This document shows positions 1-7,086 of a stretch of DNA of 16,186 nucleotides, piece by piece. The DNA lies in assembly GCA_013698305.1 (NCBI GenBank), contig JACCVC010000098.1, positions 1 to 16,186 of the forward strand, in the 5' to 3' direction. Position 1 is the first letter of the stretch. Each line of letters begins with the position of its first letter. The position numbers and the translations under genes are program-made. The notes below the pieces were generated by a model that saw only the letters and a program-made list of their open reading frames with translations, did not search any database and had not been told where the DNA came from. The stretch comes from Chloroflexia bacterium. Its GTDB lineage: Bacteria > Chloroflexota > Chloroflexia > Thermomicrobiales > UBA6265.

Positions 1-948
1 ATGCGCGACCTCCCGGTCGGCTTCCCCAAACTGCTGGTCTCGACCGTTGCCTCAGGCGATACCCGACCATATGTCGGTGCGTCCGACATCTCCATGATGT
101 CCTCGATCGTGGATATCTCCGGCATAAATCAGCTTTCGGAGCGTGTTCTGACCAATGCCGCCGGATCGATAGCCGGTATGGCAAAAGCCTGCGAGTCATT
201 TGTTTCGGTTACCGAACGCAAGCCGGTGATTGGCGCCACGATGTTCGGTGTCACGACGCCATGTGTGACGATCGCCCGCAAACGGCTGGAAGCGCTCGGC
301 TATGAGGTGCTCGTCTTCCATGCGACCGGAGTCGGTGGTGACACAATGGAGGCATTGGTTCGGAGCGGTGTCATTACCGGCGTGTTGGATACAACAACCA
401 CCGAGTTGGCGGATAGCCTGGTTGGTGGCGCGCTGCCATCTGGTCCGGAACGGCTGGAGACCGCTGGATCGCTGGGCCTACCGCAAGTGGTGTCGCTGGG
501 AGCGCTCGATATGGTGAATTTCGGGCCATTGGGCTCGGTGCCGGAGCGGTTCCGAAAGCGCCGGCTGCACCGGCACAATGCCTCGATCACATTGATGCGG
601 ACAACGGCGGAGGAGAATGCTGAGCTTGGCCGAATCATCGCGCGCAAGCTCAATCAGGCAACGGGGCCTGTCACGCTTTTCGTGCCGAAGAATGGGGTGT
701 CCATGATCGACGTCGAGGGTCAGCCATTCTTCGACGCTGAGGCAGACTCCGCGCTCTTCGGGGCAGTGCTCGATGGGATCAACGCGAATGTAGGTGTTCA
801 AGAGCACGAGACGCATATCAACGATCCGGCCTTCGCGACGGCGATGGCTGACGAGCTGGACCGTCTCTACCGGGGTTGGTCCGCCAACCGGGGCGAATCC
901 CCTCATCTCCGTGAAAGGAACCAGTCGAATGGCAGTGAAACGCAGTGA
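1..948 (+). CDS. Tm-1-like / UPF0261 family protein, 5'-truncated by the window edge
   Basis: The reading frame is open from base 1 to a TGA at 946-948. Family members are about 400 residues, and the visible 315 residues begin in mid-domain (a conserved STVASGDTRPYVGASDI segment near the left end), so the ATG at base 1 is probably an internal Met and the true start lies upstream. Visible landmarks are PVIGATMFGVTTPCV and HATGVGGDTMEAL (second Rossmann-like half), then GLPQVVSLGALDMVNFGP and FVPKNGVSMIDVEGQPF. The family is homologous to the N-terminal half of tomato Tm-1, an ATP-binding inhibitor of tobamovirus replication; the bacterial function is not known. The 3' end overlaps the next gene by 20 bases, which implies translational coupling. 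Family call is confident; biochemical role is unknown. Confidence 0.9.
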   Translation: MRDLPVGFPKLLVSTVASGDTRPYVGASDISMMSSIVDISGINQLSERVLTNAAGSIAGMAKACESFVSVTERKPVIGATMFGVTTPCVTIARKRLEALGYEVLVFHATGVGGDTMEALVRSGVITGVLDTTTTELADSLVGGALPSGPERLETAGSLGLPQVVSLGALDMVNFGPLGSVPERFRKRRLHRHNASITLMRTTAEENAELGRIIARKLNQATGPVTLFVPKNGVSMIDVEGQPFFDAEADSALFGAVLDGINANVGVQEHETHINDPAFATAMADELDRLYRGWSANRGESPHLRERNQSNGSETQ

Positions 949-1765
949 GGTGCTCCAGCGGCTTCGAACGCAGATAGCAGCCGGAAAGCCGATTCTGGGG
1001 GCGGGTGCGGGGACCGGTCTCTCCGCCAAGTGCCTGGAAGCGGGCGGGGCCGACCTGATGGTGATCTACAACTCAGGTCGATTCCGGATGGCGGGACGCG
1101 GTTCGATGGCGGGCATGATGCCGTACGGCGACGCCAATGCCATTGTTGTCGACATGGCTGGAGAGGTTTTGCCCGTCGTCAAGGACACACCAGTGCTCGC
1201 TGGTGTCTGTGGCACCGATCCGTTCCGGCTGATGCCAGTCTTCCTGAAGCAGATCAGGGAGATGGGTTTCTCCGGCGTCCAGAACTTCCCGACCGTGTGT
1301 CTCTACGACGGCATCATTCGGGCAAACCTGGAAGAAACAGGGATGGGCTTTGGGCTTGAAGTCGACATGATCCGGGCCGCGAATGATCTCGACCTCTTCA
1401 CGTCGCCGTATGCGTCGTCTCCGGAGGAGGCGGAGCAGATGGCGGATGCCGGTGCAGACATCGTCGTTGCCCACATGGGCCTCACCACATCGGGCCTGAT
1501 AGGCGCCGAGACCGCGATGACGCTCGATGAGGCGGTCGTAAACGTCCGTGGCATCCACGATGCCGCGAAGGCGACCCGAAGCGACGTCATCGTGCTCTGC
1601 CACGGCGGCCCTATCGCCCAACCGGACGACGCACAATACATTCTCGACCGCGTGGAAGGAGTGGCCGGATTCTACGGGGCGTCGAGTATCGAACGTCTCG
1701 CGACAGAGCGCGCCCTGATCGACGCGACAGCAACCTTCAAGAACCTGTCGTTCCCCGGCGCCTGA
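929..1765 (+). CDS. Phosphoenolpyruvate hydrolase-family TIM-barrel protein (Tm-1 C-terminal domain homologue)
   Basis: This is a 278-residue protein, the usual length for the PEP_hydrolase family. I chose the ATG at 929 because AAAGGA at 914-919 sits 9 bases upstream and the family alignment starts here (MAVKRSEVLQRL); the open frame continues upstream only inside the preceding gene. Motifs are a phosphate-loop-like GAGAGTGLSAK (about residues 24-34), YNSGRFRMAGRGS, VCGTDP, GFSGVQNFPTV, LCHGGPI and a C-terminal GASSIERL. No signal peptide is seen, so it is probably cytosolic. The family is related to phosphoenolpyruvate-mutase-like barrels, but the hydrolase name is a homology label and the real substrate is unclear. 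It overlaps the Tm-1-like gene by 20 bases. In plants the two proteins are one polypeptide, which suggests that they work as a complex. Confidence 0.9.
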   Translation: MAVKRSEVLQRLRTQIAAGKPILGAGAGTGLSAKCLEAGGADLMVIYNSGRFRMAGRGSMAGMMPYGDANAIVVDMAGEVLPVVKDTPVLAGVCGTDPFRLMPVFLKQIREMGFSGVQNFPTVCLYDGIIRANLEETGMGFGLEVDMIRAANDLDLFTSPYASSPEEAEQMADAGADIVVAHMGLTTSGLIGAETAMTLDEAVVNVRGIHDAAKATRSDVIVLCHGGPIAQPDDAQYILDRVEGVAGFYGASSIERLATERALIDATATFKNLSFPGA

Positions 1766-1822
1766 CACCGAACCGTAACGTCTACGCATTTTCAGCCGCA
1801 TGCACGAAGGGATAAGGCGCTC

Positions 1823-2248
1823 ATGACGGACAACAGCCAGAAGAGTGGTTTCATCGATCGGATGGCACTGCCAACGGATCAGTTTGACTGGGGCATCATC
1901 AAATGGCTGGTGACGCCGGATCAGGACGGTGGCGCGAACCTCACCCTCGGCGAGGTGGTCGTGCTGCCTGGGCAGGGCCATGACCGCCACAACCATCCCG
2001 ACGCTGAGGAAGTGCTCTATGTGCTTTCAGGTGTCGGTCTCCAGATGGTCGATGATGGCGAGCCATACGAGGTGCGGGCCGGGGATGCCATCTATGTGCC
2101 GAAGGCCGTCTTCCATTCGACGAGAAACATCGGCTGGGAACCCATGCGGGTGATCGCGCTGTACAACCCGGGTGGGTCCGAGGTTGGCCTGCGAGAACTT
2201 CCGGACTATCGGCAGGTTCCACCTGGTGAATTGCCCAAAATCGGGTAG
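1823..2248 (+). CDS. Single-domain cupin protein
   Basis: This 141-residue protein has both cupin motifs complete. Motif 1 is G50-x5-H56-x-H58-x4-E63-x6-G70 and motif 2 is G-DAIYV-P-x-A-x2-H98-x3-N102. H56, H58, E63 and H98 form the expected divalent-metal site. GAAGGGA upstream serves as ribosome binding site for the ATG at 1823. The gene follows the PEP-hydrolase-family gene by 57 bases on the same strand, so it is likely the third gene of that transcription unit and may act on a related small metabolite. Cupins of this size are too diverse to assign a reaction. The TAG stop lies in an 11-base tandem repeat. Confidence 0.88.
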   Translation: MTDNSQKSGFIDRMALPTDQFDWGIIKWLVTPDQDGGANLTLGEVVVLPGQGHDRHNHPDAEEVLYVLSGVGLQMVDDGEPYEVRAGDAIYVPKAVFHSTRNIGWEPMRVIALYNPGGSEVGLRELPDYRQVPPGELPKIG

Positions 2249-2264
2249 GGCTGGGGTAGGGCTG
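2244..2264 (+). repeat. 11-base-period tandem repeat at the cupin stop codon
   Basis: GGTAGGGCTG occurs at 2244-2253 and again at 2255-2264. The first copy contains the cupin stop codon TAG (2246-2248). It looks like a small local duplication; the GTAGGG core resembles the heads of the dispersed repeats further right, but no hairpin follows directly. Confidence 0.6.
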
Positions 2265-2309
2265 ATAGCGGCGTTGCGGACTCACGGCGACCGCCCTCAC
2301 AACGAAACT

Positions 2310-2336
2310 CGCGCCGGCGGGCCGCCGACCGGCGCG
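2310..2336. terminator. GC-rich hairpin between convergent genes (cupin and mrdA)
   Basis: CGCGCCGG (2310-2317) pairs perfectly with CCGGCGCG (2329-2336) across an 11-base loop; an alternative inner stem is GGCGG/CCGCC at 2316-2326. It lies between the ends of two converging genes, so a bidirectional transcription barrier is plausible. There is no T-tract on either side, so a classical intrinsic terminator is not proven. Confidence 0.5.
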
Positions 2337-2340
2337 TACG

Positions 2341-4773
2341 TCAGATCGGCAGCTTCTCCCGGAACAGCACCCGACCGCGCTCACGACGCCCGGTCAACTC
2401 GAAGTACGCCCGCAGCACCTCATCCGCGACCGGAAGCGACACCGCCAGACCATCGCCGCCCGCCTCGAGCACGACGGACACCGCGATCTCCGGCTCATCC
2501 CACGGCGCGTAGCAGGTAAACCAGGCGTGGGTGTCGCGGGCATAGGTATTGAGTTCTTCGTTCTCATAGCCGTCGTCGGGGACGCCGTACTCCGCCGTGC
2601 CAGTCTTTCCGCCGATGATGATCGGATCCTCTTCGTCCGGCGGGTTGGTCAACGGCCACTTCGACTGGTCCGGGACCTCCTGCGAGGTATGGCAGACCCT
2701 CCGCATGGACTCGCGCACGACATCGACATGCACTGGGTCAATCTCGAAATCACCGATCTTCTCCGCGCCGATCGCGGTCACGTTCTCGTCTGCGTCAACC
2801 CGTTGCGACACCAGATGGGGGCGGAAATATCGCCCGCCCATACCCATCGCGCCGGTATTCAAGGCAAGCTGCAACGGCGTGCACGTGAGATCGCCCTGTC
2901 CGATGGAGACATTGATCGTGTCGCCAACGACCCAGCTTTGACCATCGGCGAATGTCTCGCGCTTCCACGCGGGGTCGGGCATCAGGCCCGCGACCTCCGG
3001 TAGCTCGATACCTGTCCGCCGGCCAAACCAGAACTTCGTCTGCATGTCCTCGGCCAGCGCGTCGATCCCCAGGCCGTCGAACACATGCTTCTCGTCGCTG
3101 ACGATCCGGCCCTGGTTGAGGTTGTAGTCCCAGTAGTAGACGGGTCCGAGGCCCCCCTCGGGCTCGATGTACTCAACGGCGGTGTTATAGAAGAACACGT
3201 CGCATGATTCCGTGATCGCGCCATACACGTCGGTAACTTCGTGCGGCGTGCCCCCCTGCCATGCGACCCAGCAGGCGTAGTTGGTGCCCTCGGCGATGTT
3301 GAATGTATACGGCACCCGGATCGCGCCCCGGCAGTTGTAGGTCTGGTCCGTCGTCAGCGTCCCTCGGCTCAGCGCCGACGCCGCCAGGAACAGCTTGAAG
3401 GTCGAGCCCGGCGGATACAGTTCGCTCACCGCCCGGTTGACGAACGCCTTGCCCTTATCCGGATTCTGGTACTCTGCCCACTTGCGCCCGGAGAGTCCCG
3501 AAACGAACAACTGGTTGTCGTAGTACGGATACGACACCATCCCCAGCACATCGCCGTTGCGCGGATCGTAGGCGACGACCGCGCCGGAATTCGGGATCTT
3601 CCACTCGCTGAGTCCCAGCGCCGCTCGTTCCGCGTTCTCCTCGCGCTTCTTCTCCACCGCCCGCTCGATACCCTTTTCCAGCGCCATGCCGATGGCGCGC
3701 TGGAACTCGAGGTCGATCGTCAGCGTGACGTTGTCGCCCGGCTCGGGCTCGCGTTCGGTGTTGGGAATGATGCGGGTGCGAACGCCATTGACATCGACCT
3801 CCTCGAATAGGCTGCCCTTGACGCCACGCAGATAGTCTTCCAGCGAGTCTTCGAGGCCGGCCTGCCCGATGACGTCGTTCTGGTCGTAGATCCGGTTCCG
3901 GGCTGGACTCATGTTGCGGGGGTCGTAGAGCGCCGCGGCGTCGATCGGCTGCACGTAGCCGATGATGTGCGACATCACCTCGCCACCGGTGTAGACGCGG
4001 GCCATGGCGGTGTCATCGACTTCCACGCCCGGCAGGTACATCGCGTTTGCCCTGAGCTGCAGCGCAACGTCGCGCGGCACATCCTGCTTCACCGTCACCG
4101 GCCTGGCGGGCGCCCATACGCTCTCGATCAGGTACTCCAGCTCGTTCATCACCATCACGCCCGGCAACTCTGGGCTGGCCGCCCGGAACCGCGCCGAGCC
4201 GTCAATCGACAACTGGGTAACCCTGATGTAGCTGGCTCTGCTATTGATCTGATCCATCCAGGATGACATCGCCGAGAAGCGTTGCTCGTCGGTGTACCCC
4301 ATCATGGTCGCCACGCGAGAGAGTACCGTCTCCTGCGAGCCTCGCGGCACCGCCGACGGCCGGATCGCCAGCACGTCTTCCAGACTGAGGGCGGAGATCA
4401 GCGTGGCGATCACGCGCCTGCGCTCATCCGTTCCCTCCTCGGGAAGCTCCGATTTGGTCACGCGCACTTCCCAGGCGCGGCGATTCTCGGCCAGCCGACG
4501 CCCTTCCCTGTCCAGGATCAAGCCCCTGGGAGCCGGAACGGAGACCTGCCGGATGGTATTTTCCTGAGCCTGCGCCCGATACGCATCGCCCTGCCGGAGC
4601 TGCATCACGCCGAGCCTGGTGGCCAGCGCCCCGAAGGCGGCGACAACGCCAGCCTTCGCAATCATCATGCGTCGCGACAGGAAGATCTGGTCGGCCCGCA
4701 TGAATTCGGACCGCCTCCTCCGGCGCTTGTGCTTGTGTGGCGGATCGTAGGGTATGCGTTTGCGACGAGCCAT
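2341..4773 (-). CDS. mrdA: Penicillin-binding protein 2, elongation-specific peptidoglycan transpeptidase
   Basis: This 810-residue class B PBP cross-links peptidoglycan during side-wall synthesis, partnered by RodA. A basic cytoplasmic tail (KHKRRRRR, residues 13-22) is followed by one membrane anchor at about 36-58. Then comes the PBP dimer domain (APRGLILDREGRRLAENRRAW) and the transpeptidase domain. Catalytic motifs are complete: S457-T-F-K460, S523-C-D525 and K723-T-G725. C481, C501, H511 and C524 cluster before and at the second motif, where E. coli PBP2 has a reported metal site. The protein is clearly longer than E. coli PBP2 (about 630 residues). The ATG has GAGG 8 bases upstream. 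It lies 51 bases downstream of mreD, probably in one operon. Confidence 0.95.
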   Translation of the reverse strand: MARRKRIPYDPPHKHKRRRRRSEFMRADQIFLSRRMMIAKAGVVAAFGALATRLGVMQLRQGDAYRAQAQENTIRQVSVPAPRGLILDREGRRLAENRRAWEVRVTKSELPEEGTDERRRVIATLISALSLEDVLAIRPSAVPRGSQETVLSRVATMMGYTDEQRFSAMSSWMDQINSRASYIRVTQLSIDGSARFRAASPELPGVMVMNELEYLIESVWAPARPVTVKQDVPRDVALQLRANAMYLPGVEVDDTAMARVYTGGEVMSHIIGYVQPIDAAALYDPRNMSPARNRIYDQNDVIGQAGLEDSLEDYLRGVKGSLFEEVDVNGVRTRIIPNTEREPEPGDNVTLTIDLEFQRAIGMALEKGIERAVEKKREENAERAALGLSEWKIPNSGAVVAYDPRNGDVLGMVSYPYYDNQLFVSGLSGRKWAEYQNPDKGKAFVNRAVSELYPPGSTFKLFLAASALSRGTLTTDQTYNCRGAIRVPYTFNIAEGTNYACWVAWQGGTPHEVTDVYGAITESCDVFFYNTAVEYIEPEGGLGPVYYWDYNLNQGRIVSDEKHVFDGLGIDALAEDMQTKFWFGRRTGIELPEVAGLMPDPAWKRETFADGQSWVVGDTINVSIGQGDLTCTPLQLALNTGAMGMGGRYFRPHLVSQRVDADENVTAIGAEKIGDFEIDPVHVDVVRESMRRVCHTSQEVPDQSKWPLTNPPDEEDPIIIGGKTGTAEYGVPDDGYENEELNTYARDTHAWFTCYAPWDEPEIAVSVVLEAGGDGLAVSLPVADEVLRAYFELTGRRERGRVLFREKLPI

Positions 4774-4824
4774 GTGGAAAACCTCGATTGCGCGTGCGAC
4801 GCGGAGAGGATAAGAGGTATTCGT

Positions 4825-5283
4825 CTATGCCAACCGGCGAACGGCAAAATAGACGAAGGGTATAAGTACCGCGTGCATCAGCGCCTGCAACAACGTGGTG
4901 ATGTCGGGTGTGATGCCTCGCAGCAGGCTCAGCATCACACCATGGGCGATCGTGACGACAATGACGACGGCGATCGAGATCAGCACGTTTGCCTGAAAGA
5001 TTCGCTCCCGCGCGGGTCCCGCCAGCACCACCGCTGGCAACATCGCCAGGCCATTGGTCCCGAGCGAGTCCATCGTCACGATGTCCGCCACGATCCCGAT
5101 CAGGAACAACCACGCCAGACCCTCGCGGGTCCCCTTGATCCCTGCCAACAGGAAGAGCATGAGCAAGACGAAGTCAGGCGACACGATCAGCGGGTTCAGT
5201 TTTGGGATAATCGTGGCCTGGGCAAACAGCAGGCTGACCAGCATGGTTCCGAAAATCAATCGCGCCATAGGCTGGTAAATCAT
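4825..5283 (-). CDS. mreD: Rod shape-determining protein MreD-like membrane protein
   Basis: This is a hydrophobic protein of 152 residues from the ATG at 5283, with four to five membrane segments. It has the typical MreD arrangement: a helix with PDFVLLMLFLLAGIKGTREGL, then GIVADIVTMDSLGTNGLAML (the conserved small-residue helix), a third segment of I/V-rich helices, and a short basic tail. AGGGAG lies only 1 base before the ATG, which is tight; a GTG at 5346 in the same frame would add 21 residues that do not look like a membrane protein start. MreD helps to position the wall-elongation machinery. It directly precedes mrdA, as in many mre operons, but mreB and mreC are absent. Confidence 0.82.
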   Translation of the reverse strand: MIYQPMARLIFGTMLVSLLFAQATIIPKLNPLIVSPDFVLLMLFLLAGIKGTREGLAWLFLIGIVADIVTMDSLGTNGLAMLPAVVLAGPARERIFQANVLISIAVVIVVTIAHGVMLSLLRGITPDITTLLQALMHAVLIPFVYFAVRRLA

Positions 5284-5344
5284 GCTCCCTGGTGCGATCG
5301 TTCCATCCCAACGACAAACTGCACAGGTATTCAACGGCGGGTAC

Positions 5345-5398
5345 ACGCCCCGGTCGGACTGCCTCTACAACCGGTTTGATGCCAATGGCACGGGGCGT
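5345..5398. repeat. Inverted repeat in the divergent mreD / methyltransferase gap
   Basis: ACGCCCCG at 5345-5352 is the exact inverse of CGGGGCGT at 5391-5398, separated by 38 bases. The 213-base gap (5284-5496) must hold the promoters of both divergent units; I found no convincing -35/-10 pair. The repeat could be an operator, or chance in GC-rich DNA. Confidence 0.35.
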
Positions 5399-5483
5399 CA
5401 TCTCGTCCCCGAGTGTACCATGACACCTGTTTGAACCTGGAGTCCACCGGAGCCAGCACACCGGCAGAGCATCCGTTCCGTCC

Positions 5484-5488
5484 GAGGA
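5484..5488 (+). promoter_or_regulatory. Ribosome binding site that fixes the methyltransferase start
   Basis: GAGGA lies 8 bases before a GTG at 5497. The frame is open back to a GTG at 5413, but those 28 extra codons have no ribosome binding site and no family similarity, so 5497 is preferred. Confidence 0.65.
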
Positions 5489-5496
5489 TACATCGC

Positions 5497-6141
5497 GTGA
5501 CGCAACCCCCGACAAACGACCCGGATGGACGCCTGTTCGATGACGTCTACGCGCAGTTTCGCGGCAAGGATCCCACCAGGGTCCCCTGGGCTAACGCCAG
5601 GCCTCATCCCTTGTTCGCATCGTGGCTGTACAGTGAGACAGCACGCGACCTGAACATTGGCGGGCAGCGAGCCCTGGTGATCGGCTCGGGGTTGGGTGAC
5701 GATGCAAACGCCCTTGCCGCGTTGGGTTGGGAGGTCACGGCGTTCGATTATTCGCCGCATGCAATAGAATGGGCTCGCCAGCGATTTCCCGACGCCAGGG
5801 TCGATTGGCAGGTCGCCGATCTCTTCGCGTTGCCCGGATCCTGGCGAAGGGCGTTCGACCTCGTTGTGGAGGTGCATACCATCCAGGCGCTCCCGGTGAC
5901 CCGGCGGCAGGAAACAATCGGGGCGATCACGGATACGGTGGCGGTATACGGATCACTGGTCGTGGTCGCGGTGACCCGCGACGTGCGGGACCCACTTCGC
6001 GGGCGTCCCTGGCCCCTGACCACACTGGAGGTTACCTCGATCGAGCGGCACGGCGTTGTCGAGACGGATCGCGTCATCGAATCACCAAGGGGCCCGGGTC
6101 AACCGGGCCGCGTCCGCGCCGTGTTTCACCGCAATGCGTAG
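5497..6141 (+). CDS. Class I SAM-dependent methyltransferase
   Basis: This is a 214-residue protein from GTG 5497. The SAM-binding motif I is ALVIGSGLGDDA (about residues 59-70), followed by the acidic strand end VTAFDYSPHAIEWARQRFP, where the Asp should bind the ribose, and then a motif II region VADLFALP. The N-terminal VPWANARPHPLFASWL resembles thiol-methyltransferase-like (TPMT-type) small-molecule enzymes. The substrate is unknown and no signal peptide is present. A sulfurtransferase gene follows 39 bases downstream on the same strand, so a sulfur-related role is possible but only inferred. Its TAG stop at 6139-6141 is part of the head of a dispersed palindromic repeat. Confidence 0.85.
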   Translation: MTQPPTNDPDGRLFDDVYAQFRGKDPTRVPWANARPHPLFASWLYSETARDLNIGGQRALVIGSGLGDDANALAALGWEVTAFDYSPHAIEWARQRFPDARVDWQVADLFALPGSWRRAFDLVVEVHTIQALPVTRRQETIGAITDTVAVYGSLVVVAVTRDVRDPLRGRPWPLTTLEVTSIERHGVVETDRVIESPRGPGQPGRVRAVFHRNA

Positions 6142-6162
6142 GGACCGGCCCTGTGCCGGTCC
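6133..6162 (+). repeat. Dispersed palindromic repeat, copy A
   Basis: The head AATGCGTAG (6133-6141) is followed by a perfect hairpin: GGACCGGC (6142-6149), loop CCTGT, GCCGGTCC (6155-6162). The head supplies the stop codon of the methyltransferase gene. The sulfurtransferase ribosome binding site begins only seven bases after the stem. Confidence 0.8.
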
Positions 6163-6180
6163 GCTGCTGGAGAAATCTAC

Positions 6181-6969
6181 ATGACCCCAACCCGCATCGT
6201 TGCTGTCGACTGGCTCGTCGACCTTCAGGATGACGCCACTGTCGTTGTCGTCGACGTGCGTCCCCGCGACCAGTACGACGCAGGCCACATTCCCAATGCT
6301 CGCAACATCGACATCTATCCGCTCAAGATCCTTGACTCCGACCCAACCACAATTGACCAGTGGATGGCCACGATCCAGGAAGCATTCCAAACACTCGGTA
6401 TTCGGCAAGGTGACAACGTCGTGTTCTACGAGGATATCAGCGGCGCCTCGGCGGCCCGAGGCGTGTGGCTGATGGAAGCGCTGTCGATCGGGCACGGCTC
6501 GATGCTCGATGGAGGGCTGGCCGCCTGGCACGCCGCCGGGAAACCAATCAGCGACGAGCCGGTCGCGGTGACGCCATCCAGACTTGTCGTGACGCTCAAC
6601 CATGACGTCCTGGCGACGGCGCCCGGTATTCTCGAATGTCTCCAGGATAATAAAGGCACTCGCATCATCGACACCCGCAACCAGTTGGAGTGGATGCGGG
6701 GAACCATCCCCACCTCGGCGCATCTCGATTGGGCCGCGCATTTGGACGCCGACGGAAAATTACGTCCTCTGGATGAGTTGCGGGCGATGTACCAGGATCT
6801 CGATCTCTCGCCCAGGGACAAGATCGTCACGTTCTGCGCCAGCGGCTACCGCGCCGCCCACACCTGGCTGGTGCTGTCGGAGCTTGGTTACCGCCACGTG
6901 AGCAACTACGCGCCCTCGTGGGGAGAATGGGGCCAACGATCCGACGTGCCCGTCGAGCTGCCTCGCTAA
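6181..6969 (+). CDS. Two-domain rhodanese-type sulfurtransferase (thiosulfate or 3-mercaptopyruvate)
   Basis: This 262-residue protein has two tandem rhodanese domains, the normal build of thiosulfate/3-mercaptopyruvate sulfurtransferases. The N-terminal domain (VVVDVRPRDQYDAGHIPNARN) lacks a catalytic Cys: at the loop position it has VVFYEDISGASAARGVW. The C-terminal domain (RIIDTRNQLEWMRGTIPTSAHLDW) carries the active-site loop C219-A-S-G-Y-R. That loop is neither the classic CRKGVT of rhodanese nor CGSGVT of mercaptopyruvate enzymes, so the donor cannot be told. The enzyme moves sulfane sulfur from the Cys persulfide to an acceptor such as cyanide or a thiol. GGAGA sits 7 bases before the ATG. 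No signal peptide is seen, so it is cytosolic. Confidence 0.92.
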   Translation: MTPTRIVAVDWLVDLQDDATVVVVDVRPRDQYDAGHIPNARNIDIYPLKILDSDPTTIDQWMATIQEAFQTLGIRQGDNVVFYEDISGASAARGVWLMEALSIGHGSMLDGGLAAWHAAGKPISDEPVAVTPSRLVVTLNHDVLATAPGILECLQDNKGTRIIDTRNQLEWMRGTIPTSAHLDWAAHLDADGKLRPLDELRAMYQDLDLSPRDKIVTFCASGYRAAHTWLVLSELGYRHVSNYAPSWGEWGQRSDVPVELPR

Positions 6970-6975
6970 TCACGG

Positions 6976-7006
6976 TTAACACAAAGTGGCCGCTCCGTGG
7001 CACAAT
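6976..7006 (+). promoter_or_regulatory. Possible weak promoter upstream of fabF
   Basis: TTAACA (6976-6981) and CACAAT (7001-7006) are separated by 19 bases, longer than the ideal 17. It lies in the 117-base gap between the sulfurtransferase and fabF, where a new transcription unit could begin. This is a weak match only. Confidence 0.25.
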
Positions 7007-7086
7007 CGCTGCCAATGGCCGGGGATGCGGCGCCGACCAGGTTTGCGCGTCTTCCATAGTCACCCTGACACAAACAGGACACTGGC

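Noticed and set aside
1..3. ATG at base 1 as the true start of the Tm-1-like gene
   Set aside because: The family has roughly 100 more N-terminal residues, and no ribosome binding site can be seen; it is an internal codon at the window edge.
1073..1996. A 307-residue minus-strand frame opposite the PEP-hydrolase and cupin genes
   Set aside because: It crosses the gap between two genuine genes and shows no motif.
4282..5379. A 365-residue plus-strand frame opposite mrdA and mreD
   Set aside because: It spans two real genes and their gap, is very His/Gln/Arg-rich, and has no recognisable domain.
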